A stretch of 64,000 bases of DNA from assembly GCF_029525575.1 (NCBI RefSeq), contig NZ_JAPDIA010000008.1, positions 1,240,001 to 1,304,000 of the forward strand, read 5' to 3'. Positions 54,144-62,771 of this stretch are shown in pieces. Below the pieces are notes generated by a model. The model was not told the DNA's origin and ran no database searches. It saw nothing but the letters and a program-made list of their open reading frames with translations. Made by a program: the position numbers and the translations under genes. The stretch's first letter is position 1, and every line of letters starts with the position of its first letter. The DNA comes from Cohnella rhizosphaerae. GTDB taxonomy: Bacteria; Bacillota; Bacilli; Paenibacillales; Paenibacillaceae.

Positions 54144-54926
54144 CTATTTTAATTGATACTCCGGCTGATAAGCCTTATAGACCGGATTTTCCCCGCAAAC
54201 CATGAGCCCCTGCCCCCAGTTCACGTGCACGTCTTCGGTCGGCAGGTCCATCGGATCGCGATACTGGAACAGGACGTTGCGCCGGTTGCGCGTACTGCGG
54301 TTCACGTCGGAGCCGTGGATCGTCAAATAGTTGAAGAACAGCACGTCGCCCGCAGCTGCCGGACAAGGCGTCGCCGCGGAGAGCGGATATTCCCGATGGT
54401 CCAGATAGTAGCGCCCGACGTGCGGCAGCAGCCCTTGCTTGTGGGAGCCCGGGATGACGCACAGGCAGCCGTTTTCCATGTCCGAGTCGTCGAGATGGAC
54501 GCTGGCCGCGAGCATCGTATGGTCGGCATGCGGGAAATATGGCGTGTCCTGATGCAGCGGGAAGGCGGCGCCTTTCTCGGGCGGCTTAACCAGCATCTTG
54601 CTGTGGTGAAGCTGGACGTTCGGTCCGATGAGCTGCGACAAGACGGCCGTCATGTTCGGATGCACGGCTGCGCGGGTGAACGAGGCGTCGTGATAATGGA
54701 CGTCGTGAAAGCCTTTGAGTACGAGCTTCTTCAATTCCTCCGGCGGCAAATAGTCCCCTTGCCAGGTCGCGTTGCCGTCGAATTTCGACTTGGCGGCGCG
54801 ATCGATGATGCCGGTCACGGCGTTTCGCATCTCTTCCACTTCCGCGGGCGAGAATACGCCGCGGACGAGCAAATACCCGTTATCCTTGTAAAATTGTACG
54901 TCGTCTGCTTTAATCAGCTTATTCAT
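54144..54926 (-). CDS. Phytanoyl-CoA dioxygenase family protein
   Basis: 260-residue Fe(II)/2-oxoglutarate oxygenase. Iron ligands: His and Asp in FPLHQDTPYF (about residues 124-133) and distal His in YLTIHGSDVNRS (about 204-215), the following Arg binding 2-oxoglutarate. PPEKGAAF and CLCVIPGSHKQG are typical. The substrate is unknown. AAGGAGGAGATT lies before the ATG. Divergent from an AraC-type regulator that probably controls it. Confidence 0.92.
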   Translation of the reverse strand: MNKLIKADDVQFYKDNGYLLVRGVFSPAEVEEMRNAVTGIIDRAAKSKFDGNATWQGDYLPPEELKKLVLKGFHDVHYHDASFTRAAVHPNMTAVLSQLIGPNVQLHHSKMLVKPPEKGAAFPLHQDTPYFPHADHTMLAASVHLDDSDMENGCLCVIPGSHKQGLLPHVGRYYLDHREYPLSAATPCPAAAGDVLFFNYLTIHGSDVNRSTRNRRNVLFQYRDPMDLPTEDVHVNWGQGLMVCGENPVYKAYQPEYQLK

Positions 54927-54945
54927 TTAAAATCTCCTCCTTCGA

Positions 54946-54959
54946 TGTAAACGCTTGGA
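54946..54959. promoter_or_regulatory. cre-like site between dioxygenase and AraC genes
   Basis: TGTAAACGCTTGGA shows a good left half of the CcpA operator (TGTAAACG) and a poor right half. A LacI-type or CcpA site is possible. Confidence 0.35.
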
Positions 54960-55046
54960 ATACGATCAGTATAGGAAATTTTAAACCGCCTTGTATTTGC
55001 AGCAGACGGACGCTCGTTTGCAAAATCGCGCCATGAGGTGATTTGG

Positions 55047-55950
55047 GTGACGGAAGACAACTTTATATTCGCGACCCGGATTTTGAACGACTACAACCGA
55101 AGATTGGGCGAAGAGGACAGCGATGCCGTCGCCTTCCGAATTTACAATTGGGGACTCGTTTGGCAGCATTACGACAATCCCGTCCACCGACATTCTTTTT
55201 ATGAAATTTGCTACGTGCTGGACGGCGATGGCGAATACGAGGACGACGAGATCACTTACAAGTTGGAAAGCGGCTCCCTCTTCGCTTCGCTGCCCGGGCA
55301 TTGGCACCAAATTCGCAGCCGTACCGGCCTGCAGCTGTTTTTTTGTCGCCTTCGAAGTCGTCGCGGCGCAGACGTCGCCCGAGTCAAGGCAGTATGAGGA
55401 CGAAATGCTCGGTTGCCGCTCGCCGGTCGTCGTCGATCCGGAAGGCGTGACCGCGCTGCTGTGGCGGGCGCTGTATCGGCATGTCCTGCTGCACCGTGAG
55501 GATGACGAGACGCAAACCAAAATCATGTGCGCGATGCTGCTTCGGTCCTTTCCGGGAACGTTCGGCAGGCGGGACGAAGCGCCAGCAGTCAAGTCGAGAT
55601 CGACTACCCGCTCCCGCACGCATCTCGTCCAGCTGGCCAAGCGCTATATTCGCGACAACCTTGCGAGCTCGCTTCGCCTGGAGGAGGTGTCGGCTTATTT
55701 GAACATATCCGCGCGCCATCTGTCCCGCATCTTCAAGGAAGAGCTCGGCCAATCGCTCGTGGACTACGTCACCGAGGAACGAATGCGCACTGCGGAAGGC
55801 CTGCTCAAGACGACGATCTGCAGCGTCAAGGAAGTCGCAGATGTAACGGGGTACCAGTCCGTGCATTATTTCACCCGCGTCTTCTCCGATCGCCACGGCC
55901 TGCCGCCCGCCGAGTATCGCAAGGCCGCCTCATACGCAGTCCGCGCATAA
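55047..55950 (+). CDS. AraC family regulator with cupin sensor (frame-broken)
   Basis: About 300 residues. N-terminal cupin-like AraC sensor domain (NPVHRHSFYEICYVLDGDGEY, SLFASLPGHWHQI) and a C-terminal double helix-turn-helix (LRLEEVSAYLNISARHLSRI and VKEVADVTGYQSVHYFTRVF). The frame breaks at the T7 run 55338-55344, between LQLFF and VAFEVVAAQ. GTG at 55047 with GAGGTG upstream is preferred over the GTG at 55038. Likely regulates the divergent dioxygenase gene. Confidence 0.87.
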
Positions 55951-55961
55951 GCGCGCACGCC

Positions 55962-55995
55962 AAAAAGGGATGAACGGAAAACCCGTTCATCCCTT
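55962..55995. terminator. Terminator between AraC and M32 carboxypeptidase genes
   Basis: Perfect 13-bp stem AAGGGATGAACGG / CCGTTCATCCCTT; TTTTT follows on the minus strand. Confidence 0.88.
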
Positions 55996-56013
55996 CGGCC
56001 GAAACGTTCTTCG

Positions 56014-57544
56014 TTAACGAAGCCGGTAGATTTCTTTGTATTTCTCTTCCAAGTAATCGCACAAATAATCCGACCGCAGCGCTTCTCCGGTGATCCGCTC
56101 GATGATCTCGCGCGGTTCGAGCATCTTGCCGTGGCGGTACACCTTCTCCGTGAGCCATTCCTTGAGCGGCAGCAGGTGGCCGGACGCGATGTCCTCGCGC
56201 AGCGTCGGCAGCTCCCGCTCGGCCGTCTTCAGCATTTGCGCGGCGTACATATTGCCGAGCGAATACGAAGGGAAGTAGCCGAACATGCCGCCCGACCAGT
56301 GAACGTCCTGCAGGACGCCTTCGCCCGCGTTCGCAGGCTCGATGCCGAGCGCCTCTTTATACTTCGCATTCCACACTTCTTCGAGCCGTTCGGGATCGAG
56401 GTCTTCGTTGAACAGCATCTTCTCGATCTCATAACGAATCATGATATGGAGGTTGTACGTCAATTCGTCCGCCTCGATACGGATAAGCGAAGGCTCGACG
56501 ACGTTAATGCCGCGGTAGAACGCCTCCGCCTCCACGCCTTCGAGCTGGACGGGAAATTCCTTTTTTGAGCTCCGGCAAATAGCGTTGCCAGAAGCCGCGG
56601 CTGCGTCCGATCATATTTTCCCACAGGCGCGACTGAGATTCGTGAATGCCCATCGAGGTGCCGCCGCAAAGCGGCGTGCCGTTCAGCTTCGGATCCACGT
56701 TCTGTTCGTACAAGGCATGGCCGCATTCGTGAATCGTGCCGAACAGCGCGCTCGTCAGGTCGTCCTCCAGATAACGCGTCGTGATCCGGACGTCGCCGGT
56801 GCTGAGCCCGGTCGCGAACGGATGCACGCTCTCGTCGAGCCTGCCCGCGTCGAAGTCGTAGCCCATCTGGCCGAGCGTATACAGGCTAAAGCGCTTTTGC
56901 GCAGCCTTGTCGAACGTGCCCCTCAAAAACGCCGTATCCGGCTTGTCTCCGCGCCGCGCGATGTCCGCCGCGAGCGGCACGAGTCGCTCGCGCAGCTCGC
57001 CGAACAGCCGGTCCAGATCCGCCGTCGTCGTGCCCGGCTCGTACATGTCCAGGAGCGTGTCGTACGGCGTGCCCTTCACGCCCCACAGGGCGATGAATCG
57101 GCGATTATAGTCGATGATTCGCTTTAAATAGGGAAGGAAGCCTTGGAAGTCGCTCTTGGCCTTCGCCTCTTCCCATTCGGTCTCGGCCTGGGATGTCAGC
57201 ACGACGTATTCGCGGTACAGCTCCGGCGGAATTTTAAGATTCCGCTCGTATTCCTTGCGCGTTTCCTTAATCAGCTTGCGGTCGACGTCGGTCAGTTCGC
57301 CTTCCGAAGCCCCGCCGTCAAGCGCGTCGAGCAGCTCGCCCATCTCCGCCGACGTGGACAGCCTGAACATCTCCGAGGACAGCGTGCCGACGGCCTCCGA
57401 GCGCTGGGCGATGCCCTTGCGCGGCGCGCCGGTCCGCATGTCCCAGTAGACGACGCCGAGCAGCTCCTCGTAATGCTTGATCTGGGTCGTCAGCGCACGA
57501 AACCGGGCGATCGCCGAATGCTTCGCTGCGGCATTTTCGCTCAT
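56014..57544 (-). CDS. M32 family metallocarboxypeptidase (frame-broken)
   Basis: About 509-residue cytoplasmic zinc carboxypeptidase (thermostable carboxypeptidase 1 type). Zn-binding motif HECGHALYEQ with downstream GTSMGIHESQSRLWEN as third ligand region, and IRYEIEKMLFNEDLD near the C-terminus. Frame breaks at the T6 run 56561-56566, between YLPELKK and EFPVQLEG. ATG at 57542-57544. No operon partner. Confidence 0.93.
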
Positions 57545-57585
57545 TCCGATCTCATCCTTCCATTTCCGATTGAATAGCAGACCCC

Positions 57586-57614
57586 TTGATCATACCTGCC
57601 CCGATCTCTATAAT
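57586..57614 (+). promoter_or_regulatory. Promoter of the HesB-like and carbonic anhydrase genes
   Basis: -35 TTGATC (57586-57591), 17-nt spacer, consensus -10 TATAAT (57609-57614). Confidence 0.85.
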
Positions 57615-57658
57615 CAACATAACGGTCTAATAACGCTAGCCAAAGGGAGCGATGAGCG

Positions 57659-58006
57659 ATGAGAATCGAATGGACGCGCGAGGCGGCCGCCGCGCTGCAA
57701 GCGAAGTTCGACCCGCCGGTCCGCGTCTGGAAGCTGGTATCGGACAACGAGGGCTGCGGCTGCGCCGTCAACGGGGTGCCGTTCTTATGGGCGGTCGACG
57801 CGCCTGCCGAAGGCGACCTGCGGGCGGACAGCGAGCCGGTCGAGGTCTGGTACGAGCCGCGCCACGCGGTTTATTTCGACGATGCGCTGCGCGTCTCCTA
57901 CGACGGCGCGAACCGCAGCTTCAAACTTTCCAGCGACGGCCAGATCTACACGAACGCGCTGGGCACGGTCGATCTACGAACGTCCGCAAGCACTCATTCT
58001 CGCTGA
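57659..58006 (+). CDS. HesB/YqkB-like iron-sulfur biosynthesis family protein
   Basis: 115 residues. Resembles B. subtilis YqkB of the HesB-like fold: SDNEGCGCAVNGVPFLW contains a Cys pair (about residues 33-35), but the C-terminal CxC of true A-type carriers is missing (ending in TSASTHSR), so iron-sulfur transfer is uncertain. ATG at 57659 is preferred over the one 7 nt upstream in another frame, because AAGGGAG then lies 9 nt away. Followed by carbonic anhydrase after 15 bp. Confidence 0.85.
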   Translation: MRIEWTREAAAALQAKFDPPVRVWKLVSDNEGCGCAVNGVPFLWAVDAPAEGDLRADSEPVEVWYEPRHAVYFDDALRVSYDGANRSFKLSSDGQIYTNALGTVDLRTSASTHSR

Positions 58007-58021
58007 TAGGAGCCAACTACA

Positions 58022-58621
58022 ATGTCCAAATTGGAAGAGGTACTTAGCCACAACCGCGAATTCGTCGCGAACAAAGAATTCGAAAAGTACGCGAACAACA
58101 ACGCGCAGGACCGGCGACTCGTCGTCGTCACTTGCATGGATACGCGTCTGACGGAGCTGCTCCCCAAGGCGCTTAACATCCGCAACGGCGACGCCAAGAT
58201 CATTAAAAACGCGGGGGCCATCATCACCGCGCCGTTCGGCAACATTATGCGAAGCGTCATCGTCGCGCTCTACGAGCTGAAGGGCGACGAAGTCATGATC
58301 ATCGGCCACAAGGACTGCGGCATGACGGGGATCGATCCGAAGGTCGTCGTCGGCCACATGATGAAGCGCGGCATTCGTCAGGACACGATCCGCATGCTGC
58401 ACAACTCCGGCGTCGACTTCAACCGCTGGCTGACCGGCTTCGAGAACGTCAAGAGCAGCGTGGAAAACAGCGTCGACATCGTTCGCAACCACCCTTTGCT
58501 GCCGCCGGGAACGCCGGTTCACGGATTGATCATCGATCCGGTGACCGGCGAGCTCGAGCTCGTCACGGACGGTTACGCCTACCTGTCGGCGCAGAACGAC
58601 GTCAGCGCGCTGATCGACTAA
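58022..58621 (+). CDS. Beta-carbonic anhydrase
   Basis: 199-residue zinc enzyme interconverting CO2 and bicarbonate. Zn ligands Cys in VVTCMDTRL (about 39) and His/Cys in IGHKDCGM (about 96-99); the Asp-Arg dyad is in CMDTR. The sequence resembles YtiB-type enzymes of Bacillales. Likely co-transcribed with the HesB-like gene. Confidence 0.94.
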   Translation: MSKLEEVLSHNREFVANKEFEKYANNNAQDRRLVVVTCMDTRLTELLPKALNIRNGDAKIIKNAGAIITAPFGNIMRSVIVALYELKGDEVMIIGHKDCGMTGIDPKVVVGHMMKRGIRQDTIRMLHNSGVDFNRWLTGFENVKSSVENSVDIVRNHPLLPPGTPVHGLIIDPVTGELELVTDGYAYLSAQNDVSALID

Positions 58622-59172
58622 TCGGCATTGCCGAGGGTTCGATCGCGCTGCCGGCTGCGAATCGCGGCCTCCCTCGCCTGGACGACGTCGGTCCGATCTC
58701 TCGCGAGGTGGCGATGGACGACGCGCTCCTCCGCCCGGTCTCCGGGGGACAACCAGGCCGCGCCGAGCGCCTCGCTCTTGCGAACGGCGGCGTCTAGCAG
58801 ATCGCGGTCGACGATCGGCAAGTTGAAGTCGTCGTACGCGACGCCGCTCGCATCGGCCCATCGCGCCTTTCTTAGGCCAAGCATTCGCTTTAATTGGCGG
58901 CCGTCGAGGCCCAGCTCGTCCATACGCTCCGTATCGAGCTCCGAATCGGCTTTCGCGAGCAGCTTCAAAGCACCGCTGCCGTTGCCCCTGCGCGCATGGT
59001 ACTGCATGACGGCGATCCGAATCAGCACCAGCCAGCTGCCTTCATAGGCGGCTTCTTTTTTTTGCTTCCAATATTCCTCCATTATCTCGTGACACTCGAA
59101 ATAATCGCGGGTTCCGTGATATTCCGCCAAATAATGTACGAACGCATCGGGAATCGGGAATAATGACATCAT
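58618..59172 (-). CDS. DUF309 family protein
   Basis: 184 residues. DUF309 signature near the N-terminus: FVHYLAEYHGTRDYFECHEIMEEYW, an all-helical fold with conserved HEIMEE. Function unknown. Ends tail to tail with the carbonic anhydrase gene, sharing 4 nt. An adjacent second ATG is equally possible as start. Confidence 0.88.
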   Translation of the reverse strand: MMSLFPIPDAFVHYLAEYHGTRDYFECHEIMEEYWKQKKEAAYEGSWLVLIRIAVMQYHARRGNGSGALKLLAKADSELDTERMDELGLDGRQLKRMLGLRKARWADASGVAYDDFNLPIVDRDLLDAAVRKSEALGAAWLSPGDRAEERVVHRHLARDRTDVVQAREAAIRSRQRDRTLGNAD

Positions 59173-59310
59173 GGCGATTGCGCGCTCCTTCCATCCATAA
59201 GGCTTCCGTTAGCAACTAGCATACGAAAAAACGCGAAAAAATGAAACCGCGCGCGTTTTTCGCCGTATTACCGAACGCATCTCATATACACAGGAGGAAT
59301 CGCAGCGTAT

Positions 59311-59754
59311 GTGGAAAAAATGTTGCTCGTGTTCACGCTGTTCGCCTTCACGGCGGCCGTCGTCATTCCGGCGGACGCAGCGGACGCGGCGCGCAAGGGG
59401 TTCAGCTCCAGCAAGCGTTCTTACACCAAGACGCCGGCCAAGGCGCAGGACAACGTATCCAGCAGCACGACCAAGAAACCAGGAACGACGGCGGGGGCCG
59501 GCGCAACGACGCAAAAGCGCGGATTCATGAGCGGCGGCAGCTTTATGAAAGGTCTGATGATCGGCGGCATCGCCGGCATGCTGTTCGGCGGCATGTTTGG
59601 CGGCATGGGTTTCTTCGGCGATATCCTCGGCCTGCTCATCAATCTCGCCGCCATCTTCTTCGTCGTCGTCCTGATCATGGGCATCGTGAATTCCTTGCGC
59701 CGTCGCAGACAGCATCAGCCGCAAGGACCGAACGATTCCCATCGCCGCTGGTAA
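59311..59754 (+). CDS. Small exported or membrane protein (start uncertain)
   Basis: About 147 residues. Signal-like N-terminus (MLLVFTLFAFTAAVVIPADA), Lys/Ser/Thr-rich linker, then a glycine-rich hydrophobic segment (FMKGLMIGGIAGMLFGGMF) and a second membrane helix (LINLAAIFFVVVLIMGIV). Not assigned to a named family; it resembles the glycine-rich anchor regions of Tim44-like proteins. An ATG at 59309 with AGGAGG upstream is out of frame by one base; an A7 in place of A6 at 59314-59319 would bring it in frame, so the GTG at 59311 may not be the true start. Confidence 0.75.
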   Translation: MEKMLLVFTLFAFTAAVVIPADAADAARKGFSSSKRSYTKTPAKAQDNVSSSTTKKPGTTAGAGATTQKRGFMSGGSFMKGLMIGGIAGMLFGGMFGGMGFFGDILGLLINLAAIFFVVVLIMGIVNSLRRRRQHQPQGPNDSHRRW

Positions 59755-59760
59755 TCCGAC

Positions 59761-60051
59761 ATGCGGCTGACGACGGACGAGATCGTAAACGCCGTATGCC
59801 TGCATACGGCAGAGCGGCAGCAGGTGCCTGTCACCGCCGTTGAAGTCGAGCTCTCGTGGGACGACGAGCAAGGCTTCACCGCCGAGGTGTGGGTCGAAGG
59901 ACGAAGCCGCTACCTGGTGGAAGCCAATCTTAAGGAATCGATCGTTCGATATATGCTGACCGAGTACGATCGGCGCGTCTACCCTTCATCCATCACGATG
60001 GTGGCGGACGAAGAACTTGAAGAAATATTCGCGGACGTCATCGAAGAGTAG
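59761..60051 (+). CDS. YxcD family (DUF2653) protein
   Basis: 96 residues, matching the YxcD/DUF2653 family: TTDEIVNAVCLHTAERQQV, VELSWDDEQGFTAEVWVEGR, ANLKESIVRYMLTEYD. Soluble and acidic. Starts 6 nt after the membrane protein gene, so the two probably form one operon. Function unknown. Confidence 0.9.
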   Translation: MRLTTDEIVNAVCLHTAERQQVPVTAVEVELSWDDEQGFTAEVWVEGRSRYLVEANLKESIVRYMLTEYDRRVYPSSITMVADEELEEIFADVIEE

Positions 60052-60063
60052 CGGACGATAAAG

Positions 60064-60096
60064 GAAGGGCCGGCGGTCATTGACCGCCGGCCCTTC
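60064..60096. terminator. Bidirectional terminator
   Basis: Perfect 16-bp GC-rich stem (60064-60079 / 60081-60096) between the convergent YxcD and GGDEF/EAL genes. T runs are short on both sides. Confidence 0.75.
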
Positions 60097-60107
60097 TGTC
60101 TTATGCG

Positions 60108-62555
60108 TCAAGCTCTTAGCTTGCCTTCGCGGAGCGGCTCGAAAAAGGTACGTTCGATCTCGCCCGCCGGAATCGGCTTGCTGAAGTAGTAGCCTTGAAT
60201 CTCCCTGCACGATTGCTCGCGCAAGATATCGAGCTGTTCCTTGGTCTCGATACCCTCCGCGATAATGTCGAGCTTCAGATGCTCGGCCATCGAGATGATC
60301 GTCGCGACGATCGCCCGGTCGCTCTCGCTGACGGTGATGTCCCGGATGAAGGATCGGTCGATCTTGAGCTTGTGGATCGGAAAATGCTTCAGGTAGCTGA
60401 GCGAGCTGTACCCCGTTCCGAAATCGTCCAGGCTGATGCGGACGCCGAGCGCGCTGAGCCGGTTCAAGATGGCCGTCGACACTTCCACGTCCATCATCAT
60501 GCTCTCGGTAATCTCCAGATCGAGATACTGAGGTTCGAGCCCCGACTCGGACAGGATATTCGCGATGTGCTCGTCCAGATTCGATTGATAAAATTGCTGC
60601 GAGGACAGGTTGACCGACACCGGAACGAGCGGCCCGCCGGCCAAATGCCATTCGCGCATCTGGCGGCATGCCTCGCGCAGCACCCAATCGCCCAGCGGGC
60701 CGACAAGCGCGATCTCCTCCGCAAGGGGTATGAAGACGCCAGGAGAGATCATGCCCTTGCGGGGATGATTCCAGCGGACGAGCGCCTCCACGCCGATCAT
60801 CACGCCGTCCGAAGAACGCACCTGGGGCTGGTAAAAGAGCTCGAGCTCGTTGCGCGGCAGCGCCTGTCTGAAGTCGCGCTCGAGTTCGAGCTTCTCGTTC
60901 AGCTTGTCGTTGAGCTCGGGCTGGTAGAAACGGAATCCGTTCTTCCCCTGCTTTTTGATCTCGTACATGGCCAGGTCCGCATGCCGTAGAAGCTGGTCAG
61001 GCTCTTCGCCATGCTCCGGGCAGACGGCGATGCCGATGCTCGCCGTCACGTAGTAGTCCTGGTGGTGCAGCGGGTAAGGGCGCTGGATCTGATGCACGAT
61101 CTCCTCCGCAAGCGCCGAGAGCTCCTCTCTGCTGCACGCGTTCATGACGAGAATCGCGAACTCGTCGCCGCCCAGGCGCGCGAGCTCGGCGCCGCTCCCC
61201 TCGAGCGCCTGCAAGATCCGTTCCGACACGTCCTTCAGAAATTGGTCGCCGTATTGATGGCCGAGCGAATCGTTGATCAGCTTGAAACGATCGATATCGA
61301 GCACCATGACGGCGAAGCAGCTGTCGCTTTTGCCCAGCTCGGACGCGATCGCGGCCAGTCGTTCCTGCCACATGCGGCGATTCGGCAACCCCGTCAGATC
61401 GTCCTCGTACGCCATTTTCCGAATATGCTCTTCCTTGGACTTGTCCTCCGTAATGTCCCGCAGCTTCATGTACATCCCGACGGCCCCGTCGCCCGAGCGG
61501 ACGGTCGCGATCGAGACTCGGAGGCTCAATCGTTCTCCCTTGGCGTTCACGACTGTCGATTCGTACTGCTGGTGCTTGCCTTCATGGACCAGGGCCAATA
61601 TCTGCTCCAGATCCCTGGAACGTTCGGAGACCGCCAAGCGCAAAAATTCCTGCAGCGGCATGCCGATCAGCGCGGATTGCGCCGCTCCCACGATGCGTTC
61701 CGCCGACGGATTGAGTCCTGTGATTTTCAGTTCGAGATCGAGCGTGATGATGCCGTCGGTCATGCTGTCGTAGATCGCCTTGTACCAATTCTGGCTCTCT
61801 TCGATACGCCGCTGCTTGGCCGCGAACCGTTTGGCGATGACGATGCCCGCCAGCGACAAGCCGAGCGTCAGCAGCGTGCCGACGACGACGCCGTACGCCA
61901 TTACCCGCTGGTTCGAAAACATGCCCATGCTGCCATGCATCGCGGAATGATCCATCTCGAATGCGGCAGCGCTCATGCCCGTATAGTGCATGCCGGCCAC
62001 TGCAGCGCCCATGATCAGTCCGCTCGCCAGCTTCTTGCGGACCGCGTACCGCTGCCGCTGGCGGTGATAGACGAACGCGAGCCAAAGCGCGGCGACCGAA
62101 GCCAGCAGCGCGATGACGACGGACAGTGTCACGATCAGCGGCGAATAGATAATTTGCATTTTCATGGCGTCCATGCCGATATAGTGCATCGCGCAAATGC
62201 CCGCGGCAAGAAAAACGCCGGCCAGCAACAGCCGGCGGTAGCCCAATTGAGGCTTGGCCGCGAGCTGGAGCGCGGCGAAGCAGCCGGCGATCGCGGCGGC
62301 GGCGGATATGAAAACGAGCGTGCCGTCGTATTTGACGACCATCGGCAAGCGCAGAGCCAGCATGCCGACGAAGTGCATCGACCAGATGCCCATGCCCATA
62401 ATAGCCGAGCTGAAGCCGATCCAGAGCGTTCTGTTGCCGGATCTCGCTTTGCCGATGCGACCGGCGAGATCGAGTGTCGTGTATGAAGCGAGCACGGCGA
62501 TCAGATAGGAGAGCAAGACGAGAGAGAGATCGTAGGATCCGTGGGTATGCATCAT
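60108..62555 (-). CDS. MHYT-PAS-GGDEF-EAL cyclic-di-GMP protein
   Basis: 815 residues. Seven-helix MHYT membrane sensor with three MH(F/Y)xGM motifs (MHFVGM, MHYIGM, MHYTGM), which are thought to bind a metal and sense gas; a PAS domain (about 265-380); GGDEF with intact LARLGGDEFAIL; EAL with intact GVEALVRWN and DDFGTGYSSLSYLK. Both cyclase and phosphodiesterase may be active. ATG at 62553-62555, GGGAGG 6 nt upstream. Confidence 0.95.
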   Translation of the reverse strand: MMHTHGSYDLSLVLLSYLIAVLASYTTLDLAGRIGKARSGNRTLWIGFSSAIMGMGIWSMHFVGMLALRLPMVVKYDGTLVFISAAAAIAGCFAALQLAAKPQLGYRRLLLAGVFLAAGICAMHYIGMDAMKMQIIYSPLIVTLSVVIALLASVAALWLAFVYHRQRQRYAVRKKLASGLIMGAAVAGMHYTGMSAAAFEMDHSAMHGSMGMFSNQRVMAYGVVVGTLLTLGLSLAGIVIAKRFAAKQRRIEESQNWYKAIYDSMTDGIITLDLELKITGLNPSAERIVGAAQSALIGMPLQEFLRLAVSERSRDLEQILALVHEGKHQQYESTVVNAKGERLSLRVSIATVRSGDGAVGMYMKLRDITEDKSKEEHIRKMAYEDDLTGLPNRRMWQERLAAIASELGKSDSCFAVMVLDIDRFKLINDSLGHQYGDQFLKDVSERILQALEGSGAELARLGGDEFAILVMNACSREELSALAEEIVHQIQRPYPLHHQDYYVTASIGIAVCPEHGEEPDQLLRHADLAMYEIKKQGKNGFRFYQPELNDKLNEKLELERDFRQALPRNELELFYQPQVRSSDGVMIGVEALVRWNHPRKGMISPGVFIPLAEEIALVGPLGDWVLREACRQMREWHLAGGPLVPVSVNLSSQQFYQSNLDEHIANILSESGLEPQYLDLEITESMMMDVEVSTAILNRLSALGVRISLDDFGTGYSSLSYLKHFPIHKLKIDRSFIRDITVSESDRAIVATIISMAEHLKLDIIAEGIETKEQLDILREQSCREIQGYYFSKPIPAGEIERTFFEPLREGKLRA

Positions 62556-62606
62556 GAAGGGCCTCCCTGACAAATCTTGCGCCGCAATAAGGCCGCGCTT
62601 TTACCC

Positions 62607-62635
62607 ATTATACGTGGAATCGAACCATATTACAC
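62607..62635 (-). promoter_or_regulatory. Promoter of the MHYT-GGDEF-EAL gene
   Basis: Minus-strand -10 TATAAT (62607-62612), 17-nt spacer, weak -35 GTGTAA (62630-62635). Confidence 0.5.
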
Positions 62636-62710
62636 CCAAATGTTGGCGCAATTCATCATAATTCATCGATTTTTGTCGATCAAGTATACCCTTTTATACT
62701 CCTATTCCAT

Positions 62711-62743
62711 AAAAAAAAGTCAGGGACAAGTTCGCTCCCTGAC
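62711..62743 (-). terminator. Terminator of the GH9 gene
   Basis: GTCAGGGA / TCCCTGAC stem with a 9-nt loop, followed by TTTTTTTT on the minus strand, 28 nt after the stop. Confidence 0.92.
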
Positions 62744-62771
62744 GGTCCTTTGCGTTGCTGCGGACAAAAGC

